A DNA stretch of 64,000 nucleotides from Ricordea florida (Eukaryota; Cnidaria; Anthozoa; Corallimorpharia; Ricordeidae). Positions 16,101 through 29,245 of this stretch are shown here, piece after piece. Each line of letters opens with the position of its first letter. Positions within the stretch are counted from its first letter, which is position 1. Location: positions 10,338,378 to 10,402,377 of the forward strand of contig OX453279.1 of the NCBI GenBank assembly GCA_949710005.1. Direction: 5' to 3'. Position numbers and translations under genes: made by a program. The notes under the pieces are model-generated. The model saw nothing but the letters and a program-made list of their open reading frames with translations. It was not told where the DNA came from and ran no database searches.

Positions 16101-18578
16101 TCAAAATGATTCGATAACTTACCCTCTTAGATGACGGTCCTTCTGCCCATACAATCTCTTATATGGTTTTTTCACAAAAATCTATAAGGCTGAGCTTCCT
16201 TGCAACCATCTCTTGGTATTTGTTTCTTGTCTTCAAAAATGACTATAATCACGACATAAAATGCATTTTAAATTACATATTAAATGCTACAAGATGGTAA
16301 AAATTGCATGTTCATCACTAATCTGTGTAATTAAGACTTATCAGAAGAACTTTGGTACTGTCTGAGCAGTATGCTATAGAGTTAGCTGCCTTAAGCAAAT
16401 ATCTTAACAGCCAAAATACAATACGATTGCGATTTACTATCAATTTAATTTTTTACCTAGATGTTCCCTTTCGTAATTAGTAAAAATCTGCAAAGTTTTA
16501 GAATTGCAAAGATTCGGTAGGCCGACGTATGATAGAATATCTTTCATTTTAAGGCATATAGGCAATTGGTCGAAGTACGCATGCGTACTAACTAAAAGTA
16601 GTTTCCTTAAATCACTTGGAAATCTAATTGCTTTAGTTAAACTTTTATTCGTCATCCAAAGCTGAGTCTATATCCTACTATAACATATAGATAAAACATC
16701 CAAAATGATTCGATAACTTACCCTCTTAGATGACGGTCCTTCTGCCCATACAATCTCTTATATGTTTTTTGACAAAAATCTATAAGGCTGAGCTTCCTTG
16801 CAACCATCTCTTGGTATTTGTTTCTTGTCTTCAAAAATGACTATAATCACGACATAAAATGCATTTTAAATTGCATATTAAATGCTACAAGATGGTAAAA
16901 ATTGCATGTTTATCACTAATCTGTGTAATTAAGACTTATCAGAAGAACTTTGGTACTGTCTGAGCAGTATGCTATGGAGTTAGCTGCCTTAAGCAAATAT
17001 CTTAACAGCCAAGATACAATACGATTGCGAATTACTATCAATTTGATTTCTTACCTAGATGTTGCCCTTACGTAATTAGTAAAAATCGGCAAAGTTTTAG
17101 AATTGCAAAGATTCGGTAGGCCGACGTATGATAGAATATCGTTCATTTTAAGGCATATAGGCAATTGGTCGAAGTGCGCATGCGTAGTAACTAAAAGTAC
17201 TTTCCTTAAATCACATGGAAATCTAAATGCTGCAGTTAAAATTTTATTCGCCATCCAAAGCTAAGTCTATATCCTACTATAACATATAGATAAAACATGC
17301 AAAATGATTCGATAACTTACCCTCTTAGATGACGGTCCTTCTGCCCATACAATCTAATGTCTGGTTTTTTGCAAAAAATCTATAAGGCTGAGCTTCCTTG
17401 CAACCATCTCTTGGTATTGTATCTTGTCTTCAAAAATGACTACAATCACGACATAAAATGCATTTTAAATTACATATTAAATGCTACAAGATGGTAAAAA
17501 GTGCATGTTTATCACTAATCTGTGTAATTAAGACTTATCAGATGAACTTTGGTGCTGTCTGAGCAGTATGCTATAGAATTAGCTGCCTTAAGAAAATATC
17601 TTGACAGCCAAAATACAATACGATTGCGAATTACTATCAATTTGATATTTTACCAAGATGTTGCTTTTTCGTAATTACTAAGAATCTGCAAAGTTTTAGA
17701 ATTGCAAAGATTCGGTAGGCCGACGTATGATAGAATATCTTTAATTATAAGGCATATACGCAATTGGTCCAAGTGCGCATGCGTAGTAACTAAAAGTACT
17801 TTTCTTAAATGACATGGAAATCTAATTGCTGCAGTTAAAATTTTATTCGTCATCCAAAGCTAAGTCTATATCCTACTATAACATATAGATAAAACATGCA
17901 AAATGATTCGATAACTTACCCTCTTAGATGACGGTCCTTCTGCCCATACAATCTAATGTCTGGTTTTTTGCAAAAAATCTATAAGGCTGAGCTTCGTTGC
18001 AACCATCTCTTGGTATTGTATCTTGTCTTCAAAAATGACTACAATCACGACATAAAATGCATTTTAAATTACATAATAAATGCTACAAGATGGTAAAAAG
18101 TGCATGTCTATCACTAATCTGTGTAATTAAGACTTTTCAGATGAACTTTGGTGCTGTCTGAGCAGTATGCTATAGAATTAGCTGCCTTAAGCAAATATCT
18201 TGACAGCCAAAATACAATACGATTGCGAATTACTATCAATTTGATATTTTACCAAGATGTTGCTTTTTCGTAATTACTAAGAATCTGCAAAGTTTTAGAA
18301 TTGCAAAGATTCGGTAGGCCGACGTATGATAGAATATCTTTCAATTTAAGGCATATAGGCAATTGGTCGAATTGCGCATGCGTAGTAACTAAAGCTAGTT
18401 TCCTTAAATCACATGGAAATCTAATCGTTGCAATTAAAATTTTATTCGTCATCCAAAGCTGAGTCTATAACCTACTATAACATATAGATAAAACATCCAA
18501 AATGACTCGATAACTTAGCCTCTTAGATGACGGTCCTTCTGCCCATACAATCTCTTATCTGGGTTTTTGCAAAAAATC
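10189..18578. repeat. Higher-order repeat, 7-monomer period (4195 bp)
   Basis: Two adjacent blocks, about 10189-14383 and 14384-18578, align at an offset of 4195 bp. Seven monomer types appear in the same order in both blocks, for example the variant frames at 11658/15853, 12245/16440, 12856/17051, 13455/17650 and 14054/18249. The last monomer pair shows more differences than the rest, so the copy boundary there is less certain. Confidence 0.8.
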
Positions 18579-19715
18579 TATAAGGCTGAGCTTCCTTGCT
18601 ACAATCTCTTGGTATTGTATCTTGTCTTCAAAAACGACTACAATCACGACATAAAATGCATTCTAAATTACATATTAAATGCTACAAGATGGTAAAAATT
18701 GCATGTTCATCACTAATGTCTGTAATTAAGACTTATCAGAAGAACTTTGGTACTGTCTGAGCAGTATGCTATAGAATTAGATGCCTTAAGCAAATATCTT
18801 GACAGCCAAAATACAATACGATTGCGAAATACTATCAATTTGATTTTTTACCTAGATATTGCCCTTTCGTAATAAGTAAAAATCTTCAAAGGTTTAGAAT
18901 TGCAAAGATTCGGTAGGCCGACGTATGATAGAATATCTTTCATTTTAAGGCATATAGGCAATTGGCCGAAGTGCGCATGCGTAGTAACTAAAACTAGTTT
19001 CCTTAAATCACATTGAAATCTAATCGTTGCAATTAAAATTTTTTTCGTCGTCCAAAGCTGAGTCTATATCCTACTATAACATATAGATAAAACATCCAAA
19101 ATGATTCGATAACTTACCCTCCTAGATGACGGTCCTTCTGCCCATACAATCTCTTATATGGTTTTTGACAAAAATCTATAAGGCTGAGCTTCCTTGCAAC
19201 CATCTCTTGGTATTGTATCTTGTCTTCAAAAATGACTACAATCACGACATAAAATGCATTTTAAATTACATATTAAATGCTACAAGATGGTAAAAAGTGC
19301 ATGTTTATCACTAATCTGTGTAATTAAGACTTATCAGATGAACTTTGGTGCTGTCTGAGCAGTATGCTATAGAATTAGCTGCCTTAAGAAAATATCTTGA
19401 CAGCCAAAATACAATACGATTGCGAATTACTATCAATTTGATATTTTACCAAGATGTTGCTTTTTCGTAATTACTAAGAATCTGCAAAGTTTTAGAATTG
19501 CAAAGATTCGGTAGGCCGACGTATGATAGAATATCTTTAATTTTAAGGCATATACGCAATTGGTCCAAGTGCGCATGCGTAGTAACTAAAAGTACTTTTC
19601 TTAAATCACATGGAAATCTAATTGCTGCAGTTAAAATTTTATTCGTCATCCAAAGCTAAGTCTATATCCTACTATAACATATAGATAAAACATGCAAAAT
19701 GATTCGATAACTTAC

Positions 19716-19834
19716 CCTCTTAGATGACGGTCCTTCTGCCCATACAATCTCTTGTCTGGTTTTTTGCAAAAAATCTATAAGGCTGAGCTTCCTTGCAACC
19801 ATCTCTTGGTATTGTATCTTGTCTTCAAAAATGA
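19716..19834 (-). other. Exon-like segment of the satellite monomer, open in this copy
   Basis: Read on the minus strand, a TGTAG acceptor-like end is followed by an open stretch that includes EDKIQYQEMVARKLSLIDF and ends EGPSSKR at AGG/GTAAGTT, a consensus 5' splice site. The same segment exists in every monomer, but most copies have TAA (AGATAAGAG) or another change in the middle. The copies at about 19755 and 23645 read AGACAAGAG and stay open. The composition looks protein-like, but I recognise no family. It may be an exon of the gene from which the satellite was built. Confidence 0.3.
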
Positions 19835-20073
19835 CTACAATCACGACATAAAATGCGTGCGTCGAAGTGCGCATGCGTAGTAACTAAAAGTAGTTTCCTT
19901 AAATCACATGGAAATCCAATCGTTGCAATTAAAATTTTATTCGTCATCGAAAGCTGAGTCTATATCCTACTATAACGTATAGATAAAACATCCAAAATGA
20001 TTCCATAACTTACCCTCCTAGATGACGGTCCTTCTGCCCATACAATCTCTTATATGGTTTTTTGACAAAAAAT
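19775..20073. repeat. Half-length satellite monomer (299 bp), copy 1
   Basis: The unit starts normally at CTATAAGGCT. After ATAAAATGC it jumps, with an extra GTGC, to GTCGAAGTGCGCATGCG, so about 300 bp of the usual monomer are missing. The remainder and the next monomer start are normal. Confidence 0.85.
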
Positions 20074-23000
20074 CTATAAGGCTGAGCTTCCTTGCAACCA
20101 TCTCTTGATATTTGTTTCTTGTCTTCAAAAATGACTACAATCACGACATAAAATGCATTTTAAATTACATTTTAAATGCTACAAGATGGTAAAAATTGCA
20201 TGTTCATCACTAATCTGTGTAATTAAGATTTATCAGATGAACTTTGGTACTGTCTGAGCAGTATGCTATAGAATTAGCTGCCTTAAGCAAATATCTTGAC
20301 AGCCAAAATACAATACGATTGCCAATTACTATCAATTTGATTTCTTACCTAGATATTGCCCTTTTGTAATTAGTAAGAATCTGCAAAGTTTTAGAATTGC
20401 AAAGATTCGGTAGACCGACGTATGATAGAATATCTTTAATTTTAAGGCATATACGCAATTGGTCCAAGTGCGCATGCGTAGTAACTAAAAGTACTTTTCT
20501 TAAATCACATGGAAATCTAATTGCTGCAGTTAAACTTTTATTCGTCATCCAAAGCTAAGTCTATATCCTACTATAACATATAGATAAAACATGCAAAATG
20601 ATTCGATAACTTACCCTCTTAGATGACGGTCCTTCTGCCCATACAATCTAATGTCTGGTTTTTTGCAAAAAATCTATAAGGCTGAGCTTCGTTGCAACCA
20701 TCTCTTGGTATTGTATCTTGTCTTCAAAAATGACTACAATCACGACATAAAATGCATTTTAAATTACATAATAAATGCTACAAGATGGTAAAAAGTGCAT
20801 GTCTATCACTAATCTGTGTAATTAAGACTTATCAGATGAACTTTGGTGCTGTCTGAGCAGTATGCTATAGAATTAGCTGCCTTAAGCAAATATCTTGACA
20901 GCCAAAATACAATACGATTGCGAATTACTATCAATTTGATATTTTACCAAGATGTTGCTTTTTCGTAATTACTAAGAATCTGCAAAGTTTTAGAATTGCA
21001 AAGATTCGGTAGGCCGACGTATGATAGAATATCTTTCATTTTAAGGCATATAGGCAATTGGTCGAAGTACGCATGCGTACTAACTAAAAGTAGTTTCCTT
21101 AAATCACTTGGAAATCTAATTGCTTTAGTTAAACTTTTATTCGTCATCCAAAGCTGAGTCTATATCCTACTATAACATATAGATAAAACATCCAAAATGA
21201 TTCGATAACTTACCCTCTTAGATGACGGTCCTTCTGCCCATACAATCTCTTATATGTTTTTTGACAAAAATCTATAAGGCTGAGCTTCCTTGCAACCATC
21301 TCTTGGTATTTGTTTCTTGTCTTCAAAAATGACTACAATCACGACATAAAATGCATTTTAAATTGCATATTAAATGCTACAAGATGGTAAAAATTGCATG
21401 TTTATCACTAATCTGTGTAATTAAGACTTATCAGAAGAACTTTGGTACTGTCTGAGCAGTATGCTATAGAGTTAGCTGCCTTAAGCAAATATCTTAACAG
21501 CCAAGATACAATACGATTGCGAATTACTATCAATTTGATTTCTTACCTAGATGTTGCCCTTACGTAATTAGTAAAAATCTGCAAAGTTTTAGAATTGCAA
21601 AGATTCGGTAGGCCGACGTATGATAGAATATCTTTCATTTTAAGGCATATAGGCAATTGGTCGAAGTGCGCATGCGTAGTAACTAAAAGTACTTTCCTTA
21701 AATCACATGGAAATCTAATTGCTGCAGTTAAAATTTTATTCGTCATCCAAAGCTGAGTCTATATCCTACTATAACATATAGATAAAACATGCAAAATGAT
21801 TCGATAACTTACCCTCTTAGATGACGGTCCTTCTGCCCATACAATCTAATGTCTGGTTTTTTGCAAAAAATCTATAAGGCTGAGCTTCCTTGCAACCATC
21901 TCTTGGTATTGTATCTTGTCTTCAAAAATGACTACAATCACGACATAAAATGCATTTTAAATTACATATTAAATGCTACAAGATGGTAAAAAGTGCATGT
22001 TTATCACTAATCTGTGTAATTAAGACTTATCAGATGAACTTTGGTGCTGTCTGAGCAGTATGCTATAGAATTAGCTGCCTTAAGAAAATATCTTGACAGC
22101 CAAAAGACAATACGATTGCGAATTACTATCAATTTGATATTTTACCAAGATGTTGCTTTTTCGTAATTACTAAGAATCTGCAAAGTTTTAGAATTGCAAA
22201 GATTCGGTAGGCCGACGTATGATAGAATATCTTTAATTTTAAGGCATATACGCAATTGGTCCAAGTGCGCATGCGTAGTAACTAAAAGTACTTTTCTTAA
22301 ATCACATGGAAATCTAATTGCTGCAGTTAAAATTTTATTCGTCGTCCAAAGCTAAGTCTATATCCTACTATAACATATAGATAAAACATCCAAAATGACT
22401 CGATAACTTAGCCTCTTAGATGACGGTCCTTCTGCCCATACAATCTCTTATCTGGGTTTTTGCAAAAAATCTATTAGGCTGAGCTTTCTTGCTACAATCT
22501 CTTGGTATTGTATCTTGTCTTCAAAAACGACTACAATCACGACATAAAATGCATTCTAAATTACATATTAAATGCTACAAGATGGTAAAAATTGCATGTT
22601 CATCACTAATGTCTGTAATTAAGACTTATCAGAAGAACTTTGGTACTGTCTGAGCAGTATGCTATAGAATTAGATGCCTTAAGCAAATATCTTGACAGCC
22701 AAAATACAATACGATTGCGAAATACTATCAATTTGATTTTTTACCTAGATATTGCCCTTTCGTAATAAGTAAAAATCTTCAAAGGTTTAGAATTGCAAAG
22801 ATTCGGTAGGCCGACGTATGATAGAATATCTTTCATTTTAAGGCATATAGGCAATTGGCCGAAGTGCGCATGCGTAGTAACTAAAACTAGTTTCCTTAAA
22901 TCACATTGAAATCTAATCGTTGCAATTAAAATTTTTTTCGTCGTCCAAAGCTGAGTCTATATCCTACTATAACATATAGATAAAACATCCAAAATGATTC

Positions 23001-23667
23001 GATAACTTACCCTCCTAGATGACGGTCCTTCTGCCCATACAATCTCTTATATGGTTTTTGACAAAAATCTATAAGGCTGAGCTTCCTTGCAACCATCTCT
23101 TGGTATTTGTTTCTTGTCTTCAAAAATGACTATAATCACGACATAAAATGCATTTTAAATTACATATTAAATGCTACAAGATGGTAAAAATTGCATGTTT
23201 ATCACTAATCTGTGTAATTAAGACTTATCAGAAGAACTTTGGTACTGTTTGAGCAGTATGCTATAGAGTTAGCTGCCTTAAGCAAATATCTTAACAGCCA
23301 AAATACAATACGATTGCGAATTACTATCAATTTGATTTCTTACCTAGATGTTCCCTTTCGTAATTAGTAAAAATCTGCAAAGTTTTAGAATTGCAAAGAT
23401 TCGGTAGGCCGACGTATGATAAAATATCTTTCATTTTAAGGCATATAGGCAATTGGTCGAAGTACGCATGCGTAGTAACTAAAAGTAGTTTCCTTAAATC
23501 ACATGGAAATCTAATTGCTGCAGTTAAACTTTTATTCGTCATCCAAAGCTGAGTCTATATCCTACTATAACATATAGATAAAACATCCAAAATTATTCGA
23601 TAACTTACCCTCTTAGATTACGGTCCTTCTGCCCATACAATCTCTTGTCTGGTTTTTTGCAAAAAAT

Positions 23668-23966
23668 CTATAAGGCTGAGCTTCCTTGCAACCATCTCTT
23701 GGTATTGTATCTTGTCTTCAAAAATGACTACAATCACGACATAAAATGCGTGCGTCGAAGTGCGCATGCGTAGTAACTAAAAGTAGTTTCCTTAAATCAC
23801 ATGGAAATCCAATCGTTGCAATTAAAATTTTATTCGTCATCGAAAGCTGAGTCTATATCCTACTATAACGTATAGATAAAACATCCAAAATGATTCCATA
23901 ACTTACCCTCCTAGATGACCGTCCTTCTGCCCATACAATCTCTTATATGGTTTTTTGACAAAAAAT
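23668..23966. repeat. Half-length satellite monomer (299 bp), copy 2
   Basis: It has the same internal deletion and the same GTGC filler as the copy at 19775, so one deletion event was later duplicated. The unit is 299 bp, again exactly half the normal monomer. Confidence 0.85.
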
Positions 23967-26900
23967 CTATAAGGCTGAGCTTCCTTGCAACCATCTCTTG
24001 ATATTTGTTTCTTGTCTTCAAAAATGACTATAATCACGACATAAAATGCATTTTAAATTTTATATTAAATGCTACAAGATGGTAAAAATTGCATGTTCAT
24101 CACTAATCTGTGTAATTAAGATTTATCAGATGAACTTTGGTACTGTCTGAGCAGTATGCTATAGAATTAGCTGCCTTAAGCAAATATCTTGACAGCCAAA
24201 ATACAATACGATTGCCAATTACTATCAATTTGATTTCTTACCTAGATATTGCCCTTTTGTAATTAGTAAGAATCCTCAAAGTTTTAGAATTGCAAAGATT
24301 CGGTAGACCGACGTATGATAGAATATCTTTCATTTTAAGGCATATAGGCAATTTGTTGAAGTGCGCATGCGTAGTAACTAAAGCTAGTTTCCTTAAGTCA
24401 CATGGAAATCTAATCGGTTCAATTAAAATTTTATTCGTCATCCAAAGCTGAGTCTATATCCTACCATAACATATAGATAAAACATTGAAAATGATTCGAT
24501 AACTTACCCTCTTAGATGACGGTCCTTGTGACCATACAATCTCTTATCTGGTTTTTTGCAAAAAATCTATAAGGCTGAGCTTGCTTGCAACAATCTCTTG
24601 GTATTGTCTCTTGTCTTCAAAAATGACTATAATCACGATATAAAATGCATTTTAAATTACATATTAAATGCTACAAGATGGTCAAAATTGCATGTTCATC
24701 ACTAATCTGTGTAATTAAGACTTATCAGATGAACTTTGATACTGTCTGAGCAGTATGCTATAGAATTAGCTGCCTTAAGGAAATATCTTAAAAGCAAAAA
24801 TGCAATACGATTGCGAATTACTATCAATTTGATTTGTTACCTAGATATTGCCCTTTCGTAATTAGTAAAAATCTGCAAAGTTTTAGAATTGCAAAGATTC
24901 GGTAGGCCGACGTATGATAGTATATCTTTCATTTTAAGGCATATAGGCAATTGGTCGAAGTGCGCATGCGTAGTAACTAAAACTAGTTTCCTTACATCAC
25001 ATGGAAATCTAATCGTTGCAATTAAAATTTTATTCCTCATCCAAAGCTGAGTCTATATCCTACTATAACATAGAGATAAAACATTCAAAATGATTCGATA
25101 ACTTACCCTCCTAGATAACGGTCCTTTTGCCAATAGAATCTCTTATCTGGTTTTTTCCAAAAAAACTATAAGGCTTAGCTTCCTTCCAACCATCTCTTGG
25201 TATTGTATCTTGTCTTCAAAAATGACTACAATCACGACATAAAATGCATTTTAAATTACATTTTACATGTTACAAGATGGTAAAAATGGCATGTTCATCA
25301 CTAATCTGTGTAATAAAGACTTATCAGAAGAACTTTGGTATTGTCTGAGCAGTATGCTATAGAATTAGCTGCCTTAAGCAAATATCTTGACAGCCAAAAT
25401 ACAATACGATTGCGAATTACTATCAATCTGATTTCTTACCTAGATGTTGCCCTTTTGTAATTAGTAAAAATCTGCAAAGTTTTAGAATTGCCAAGATTCG
25501 GTAGGCCGACGTATGATACAATATCTTTTATTTTAGGGCATATAGGCAATTGGTCGAAGTGCGCATGCGTAGTAACTAAAAGTAGTTTCCTTAAATCACA
25601 TGGAAATCCAATCGTTGCAATTAAAATTTTATTCGTCATCGAAAGCTGAGTCTATATCCTACTATAACGTATAGATAAAACATCCAAAATGATTCCATAA
25701 CTTACCCTCCTAGATGACGGTCCTTCTGCCCATACAATCTCTTATATGGTTTTTTGACAAAAAATCTATAAGGCTGAGCTTCCTTGCAACCATCTCTTGA
25801 TATTTGTTTCTTGTCTTCAAAAATGACTATAATCACGACATAAAATGCATTTTAAATTTTATATTAAATGCTACAAGATGGTAAAAATTGCATGTTCATC
25901 ACTAATCTGTGTAATTAAGATTTATCAGATGAACTTTGGTACTGTCTGAGCAGTATGCTATAGAATTAGCTGCCTTAAGCAAATATCTTGACAGCCAAAA
26001 TACAATACGATTGCCAATTACTATCAATTTGATTTCTTACCTAGATATTGCCCTTTTGTAATTAGTAAGAATCTGCAAAGTTTTAGAATTGCAAAGATTC
26101 GGTAGACCGACGTATGATAGAATATCTTTCATTTTAAGGCATATAGGCAATTTGTTAAAGTGCGCATGCGTAGTAACTAAAGCTAGTTTCCTTAAGTCAC
26201 ATGGAAATCTAATCGTTGCAATTAAAATTTTATTCGTCATCCAAAGCTGAGTCTATATCCTACCATAACATATAGATAAAACATTGAAAATGATTCGATA
26301 ACTTACCCTCTTAGATGACGGTCCTTGTGACCATACAATCTCTTATCTGGTTTTTTGCAAAAAATCTATAAGGCTGAGCTTGCTTGCAACAATCTCTTGG
26401 TATTGTCTCTTGTCTTCAAAAATGACTATAATCACGATATAAAATGCATTTTAAATTACATATTAAATGCTACAAGATGGTCAAAATTGCATGTTCATCA
26501 CTAATCTGTGTAATTAAGACTTATCAGATGAACTTTGGTACTGTCTGAGCAGTATGCTATAGAATTAGCTGCCTTAAGGAAATATCTTAACAGCAAAAAT
26601 GCAATACGATTGCGAATTACTATCAATTTGATTTGTTACCTAGATATTGCCCTTTCGTAATTAGTAAAAATCTGCAAGGTTTTAGAATTGCAAAGATTCG
26701 GTAGGCCAACGTATGATAGACTATCTTTTATTTTAAAGCATATAGGCAACTGGTCGAAGTGCGCATGCGTAGTAACTTAAAGTAGTTTCCTTAAATCACA
26801 TGGAAATCTAATCGTTGCAATTAAAATTTTGTTTGTCATCCAAACCTGAGTCTATATCCTAATATAACATATAGATAAAACATCCAAAATGATTCCATAA

Positions 26901-28919
26901 CTTACCCTTATAGATGACGGTCCTTCTGCCCATACAATCTTTTATATGGTTTCTTAACAAAAATTTATAAGGCTAAGCTTCCTTGCAACCATCTCTTGGC
27001 ATTATGTTTCTTGTCTTCAAAAATGACTATAATCACGACATAAAATGGATTTTAAATTACATATTAAATGCTACAAGATGGTAAAAATTGCATGTTCATC
27101 ACTAATCTGTGTAATAAAGACTTATCAGAAGAACTTTGGTATTGTCTGAGCAGTATGCTATAGAATTAGCTGCCTTAAGCAAATATCTTGACAGCCAACA
27201 TACAATACGATTGCGAATTACTATCAATCTGATTTCTTACCTAGATGTTGCCCTTTTGTAATTAGTAAAAATCTGCAAAGTTTTAGAATTGCCAAGATTC
27301 GGTAGGCCGACGTATGATACAATATCTTTTATTTTAGGGCATATAGGCAATTGGTCGAAGTGCGCATGCGTAGTAACTAAAAGTAGTTTCCTTAAATCAC
27401 ATGGAAATCCAATCGTTGCAATTAAAATTTTATTCGTCATCGAAAGCTGAGTCTATATCCTACTATAACGTATAGATAAAACATCCAAAATGATTCCATA
27501 ACTTACCCTCCTAGATGACGGTCCTTCTGCCCATACAATCTCTTATATGGTTTTTTTGACAAAAAATCTATAAGGCTGAGCTTCCTTGCAACCATATCTT
27601 GATATTTGTTTCTTGTCTTCAAAAATGACTATAATCACGACATAAAATGCATTTTAAATTTTATATTAAATGCTACAAGATGGTAAAAATTGCATGTTCA
27701 TCACTAATCTGTGTAATTAAGATTTATCAGATGAACTTTGGTACTGTCTGAGCAGTATGCTATAGAATTAGCTGCCTTAAGCAAATATCTTGACAGCCAA
27801 AATACAATACGATTGCCAATTACTATCAATTTGATTTCTTACCTAGATATTGCCCTTTTGTAATTAGTAAGAATCTGCAAAGTTTTAGAATTGCAAAGAT
27901 TCGGTAGACCGACGTATGATAGAATATCTTTCATTTTAAGGCATATAGGCAATTTGTTGAAGTGCGCATGCGTAGTAACTAAAGCTAGTTTCCTTAAGTC
28001 ACATGGAAATCTAATCGTTGCAATTAAAATTTTATTCGTCATCCAAAGCTGAGTCTATATCCTACCATAACATATAGATAAAACATTGAAAATGATTCGA
28101 TAACTTACCCTCTTAGATGACGGTCCTTGTGACCATACAATCTCTTATCTGGTTTTTTGCAAAAAATCTATAAGGCTGAGCTTGCTTGCAACAATCTCTT
28201 GGTATTGTCTCTTGTCTTCAAAAATGACTATAATCACGATATAAAATGCATTTTAAATTACATATTAAATGCTACAAGATGGTCAAAATTGCATGTTCAT
28301 CACTAATCTGTGTAATTAAGACTTATCAGATGAACTTTGGTACTGTCTGAGCAGTATGCTATAGAATTAGCTGCCTTAAGGAAATATCTTAGCAGCAAAA
28401 ATGCAATACGATTGCGAATTACTATCAATTTGATTTGTTACCTAGATATTGCCCTTTCGTAATTAGTAAAAATCTGCAAAGTTTTAGAATTGCAAAGATT
28501 CGGTAGGCCGACGTATGATAGTATATCTTTCATTTTAAGGCATATAGGCAATTGGTCGAACTGCGCATGCGTAGTAACTAAAAGTAGTTTCCTTAAATCA
28601 CATGGAAATCTAATCGTTGCAATTAAAATTTTTTTTTTCATCCAAAGCTGAGTCTATATCCTACTATAACATATAGATAAAACATCCAAAATGATTCCAT
28701 AACTTACCCTCATAGATGACGGTCCTTCTCCCCATACAATCTTTTATATGGTTTCTTAACAAAAATTTATAAGGCTGAGCTTCCTTGCAACCATCTCTTG
28801 GTATTATGTTTCTTGTCTTCAAAAATGACTATAATCACGACATAAAATGCATTTTAAATTACATATTAAATGCTACAAGATGGTAAAAATTGCATGTTTA
28901 TCACTAATCTGTGTAATTA
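23967..28919. repeat. Higher-order repeat, 3-monomer period (~1800 bp)
   Basis: Variant frames at 24238, 26037 and 27839, and at 25436 and 27237, recur at 1799-1802 bp. They share private changes such as GGTAGACCGACG, AATTTGTT(G/A)AAG and the TTTTATATTAAATG substitution. The third copy is cut by the transposon at 28919. Confidence 0.8.
28916..28919. repeat. Left target-site duplication ATTA of the DNA transposon
   Basis: ATTA precedes the element and is repeated at 37873-37876. Intact monomers have one copy of this sequence, in CTGTGTAATTAAGACTT. The base before it differs between sides (A on the left, G on the right), so the duplication is 4 bp. Confidence 0.85.
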
Positions 28920-28955
28920 CACGCCGGGGATTTTGTTGCGTGATTTCGGCCACAT
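28920..28955 (+). repeat. Left terminal inverted repeat
   Basis: It matches the reverse complement of 37837-37872 at 26 of 36 positions. Fourteen of the first 15 match (CACGCCGGGGATTTT), and a second conserved block is CGGCCA at 28947-28952. These are the likely transposase binding and cleavage ends. Confidence 0.85.
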
Positions 28956-29245
28956 TTTTGTCCGCATATTTTTCCGCCGCCATGTTGGCCGCGCATAGGC
29001 CTGAGTTGGAGCCTGGAAATTAGAATAATTAAGGCCTCGCTGCGGCTCCTGGGTACCCGCCAGCGCGGCAAAAATAAAATCTTCGAACGCAGCAACAGTA
29101 GAGCTTTATTTTGGTACCAAACTTGAGGTAATTCGTTTAATTTTTCAATTTTTACGTCTCTCCAAAGAAGCAGTTGTTATGGCGGCGTGGAATTGAACGG
29201 ATTTTGGAGACGATCGTAGAAAGAAGTAAACGCAAAAACGGCAAC
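28956..29245 (+). promoter_or_regulatory. Left subterminal region / presumed promoter and 5' leader of the transposase gene
   Basis: This is 290 bp between the inverted repeat and the first plausible start codon. It is clearly more GC-rich than the satellite, with GCCGCCATGTTGG near 28976, a short inverted pair GCCGCGC / GCGCGGC, and ATGGCGGCGTGG at about 29179. That ATG opens a 5-codon frame only. I see no clear TATA box. A promoter role is inferred from position. Confidence 0.35.

Larger units (their letters stand above)
18470..24233. repeat. Chimeric higher-order repeat, ~3.89-kb offset (6.5 monomers)
   Basis: Two segments recur at an offset of about 3893-3900 bp. The first is the monomer with CTGGGTTTTTGC and AAAACGACTACAATC (around 18560 and 22455). 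The second is the half-length monomer with its unusual junction (around 19855 and 23750). The monomers between them are of different types in the two copies. The block therefore looks duplicated and then partly replaced by exchange. Confidence 0.7.
1..28919. repeat. Left satellite array, ~599-bp monomer, ~48 tandem copies
   Basis: The stretch is made entirely of head-to-tail copies of an AT-rich unit that can be taken to start at CTATAAGGCT (positions 1, 600, 1200, 1798 and so on). The spacing is 599-600 bp. Copies differ by scattered substitutions and 1-3 bp indels. Landmarks found in nearly every copy are the GTGCGCATGCGTAGTAAC block, GATTCGGTAGGCCGACGTATG, and two sites that read GGTAAG or GGTAA on the minus strand. 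Copies fall into recognisable variant types that recur at larger fixed spacings. The last monomer is interrupted at 28919 by the transposon. I see no protein gene or RNA gene in this region that I would defend. A centromeric, pericentromeric or subtelomeric location is possible but not shown by the sequence. Confidence 0.97.

Noticed and set aside
28904-29095. 63-codon minus-strand frame across the left transposon end
   Set aside because: It runs from the transposon into the satellite across an insertion junction, so it is fortuitous.
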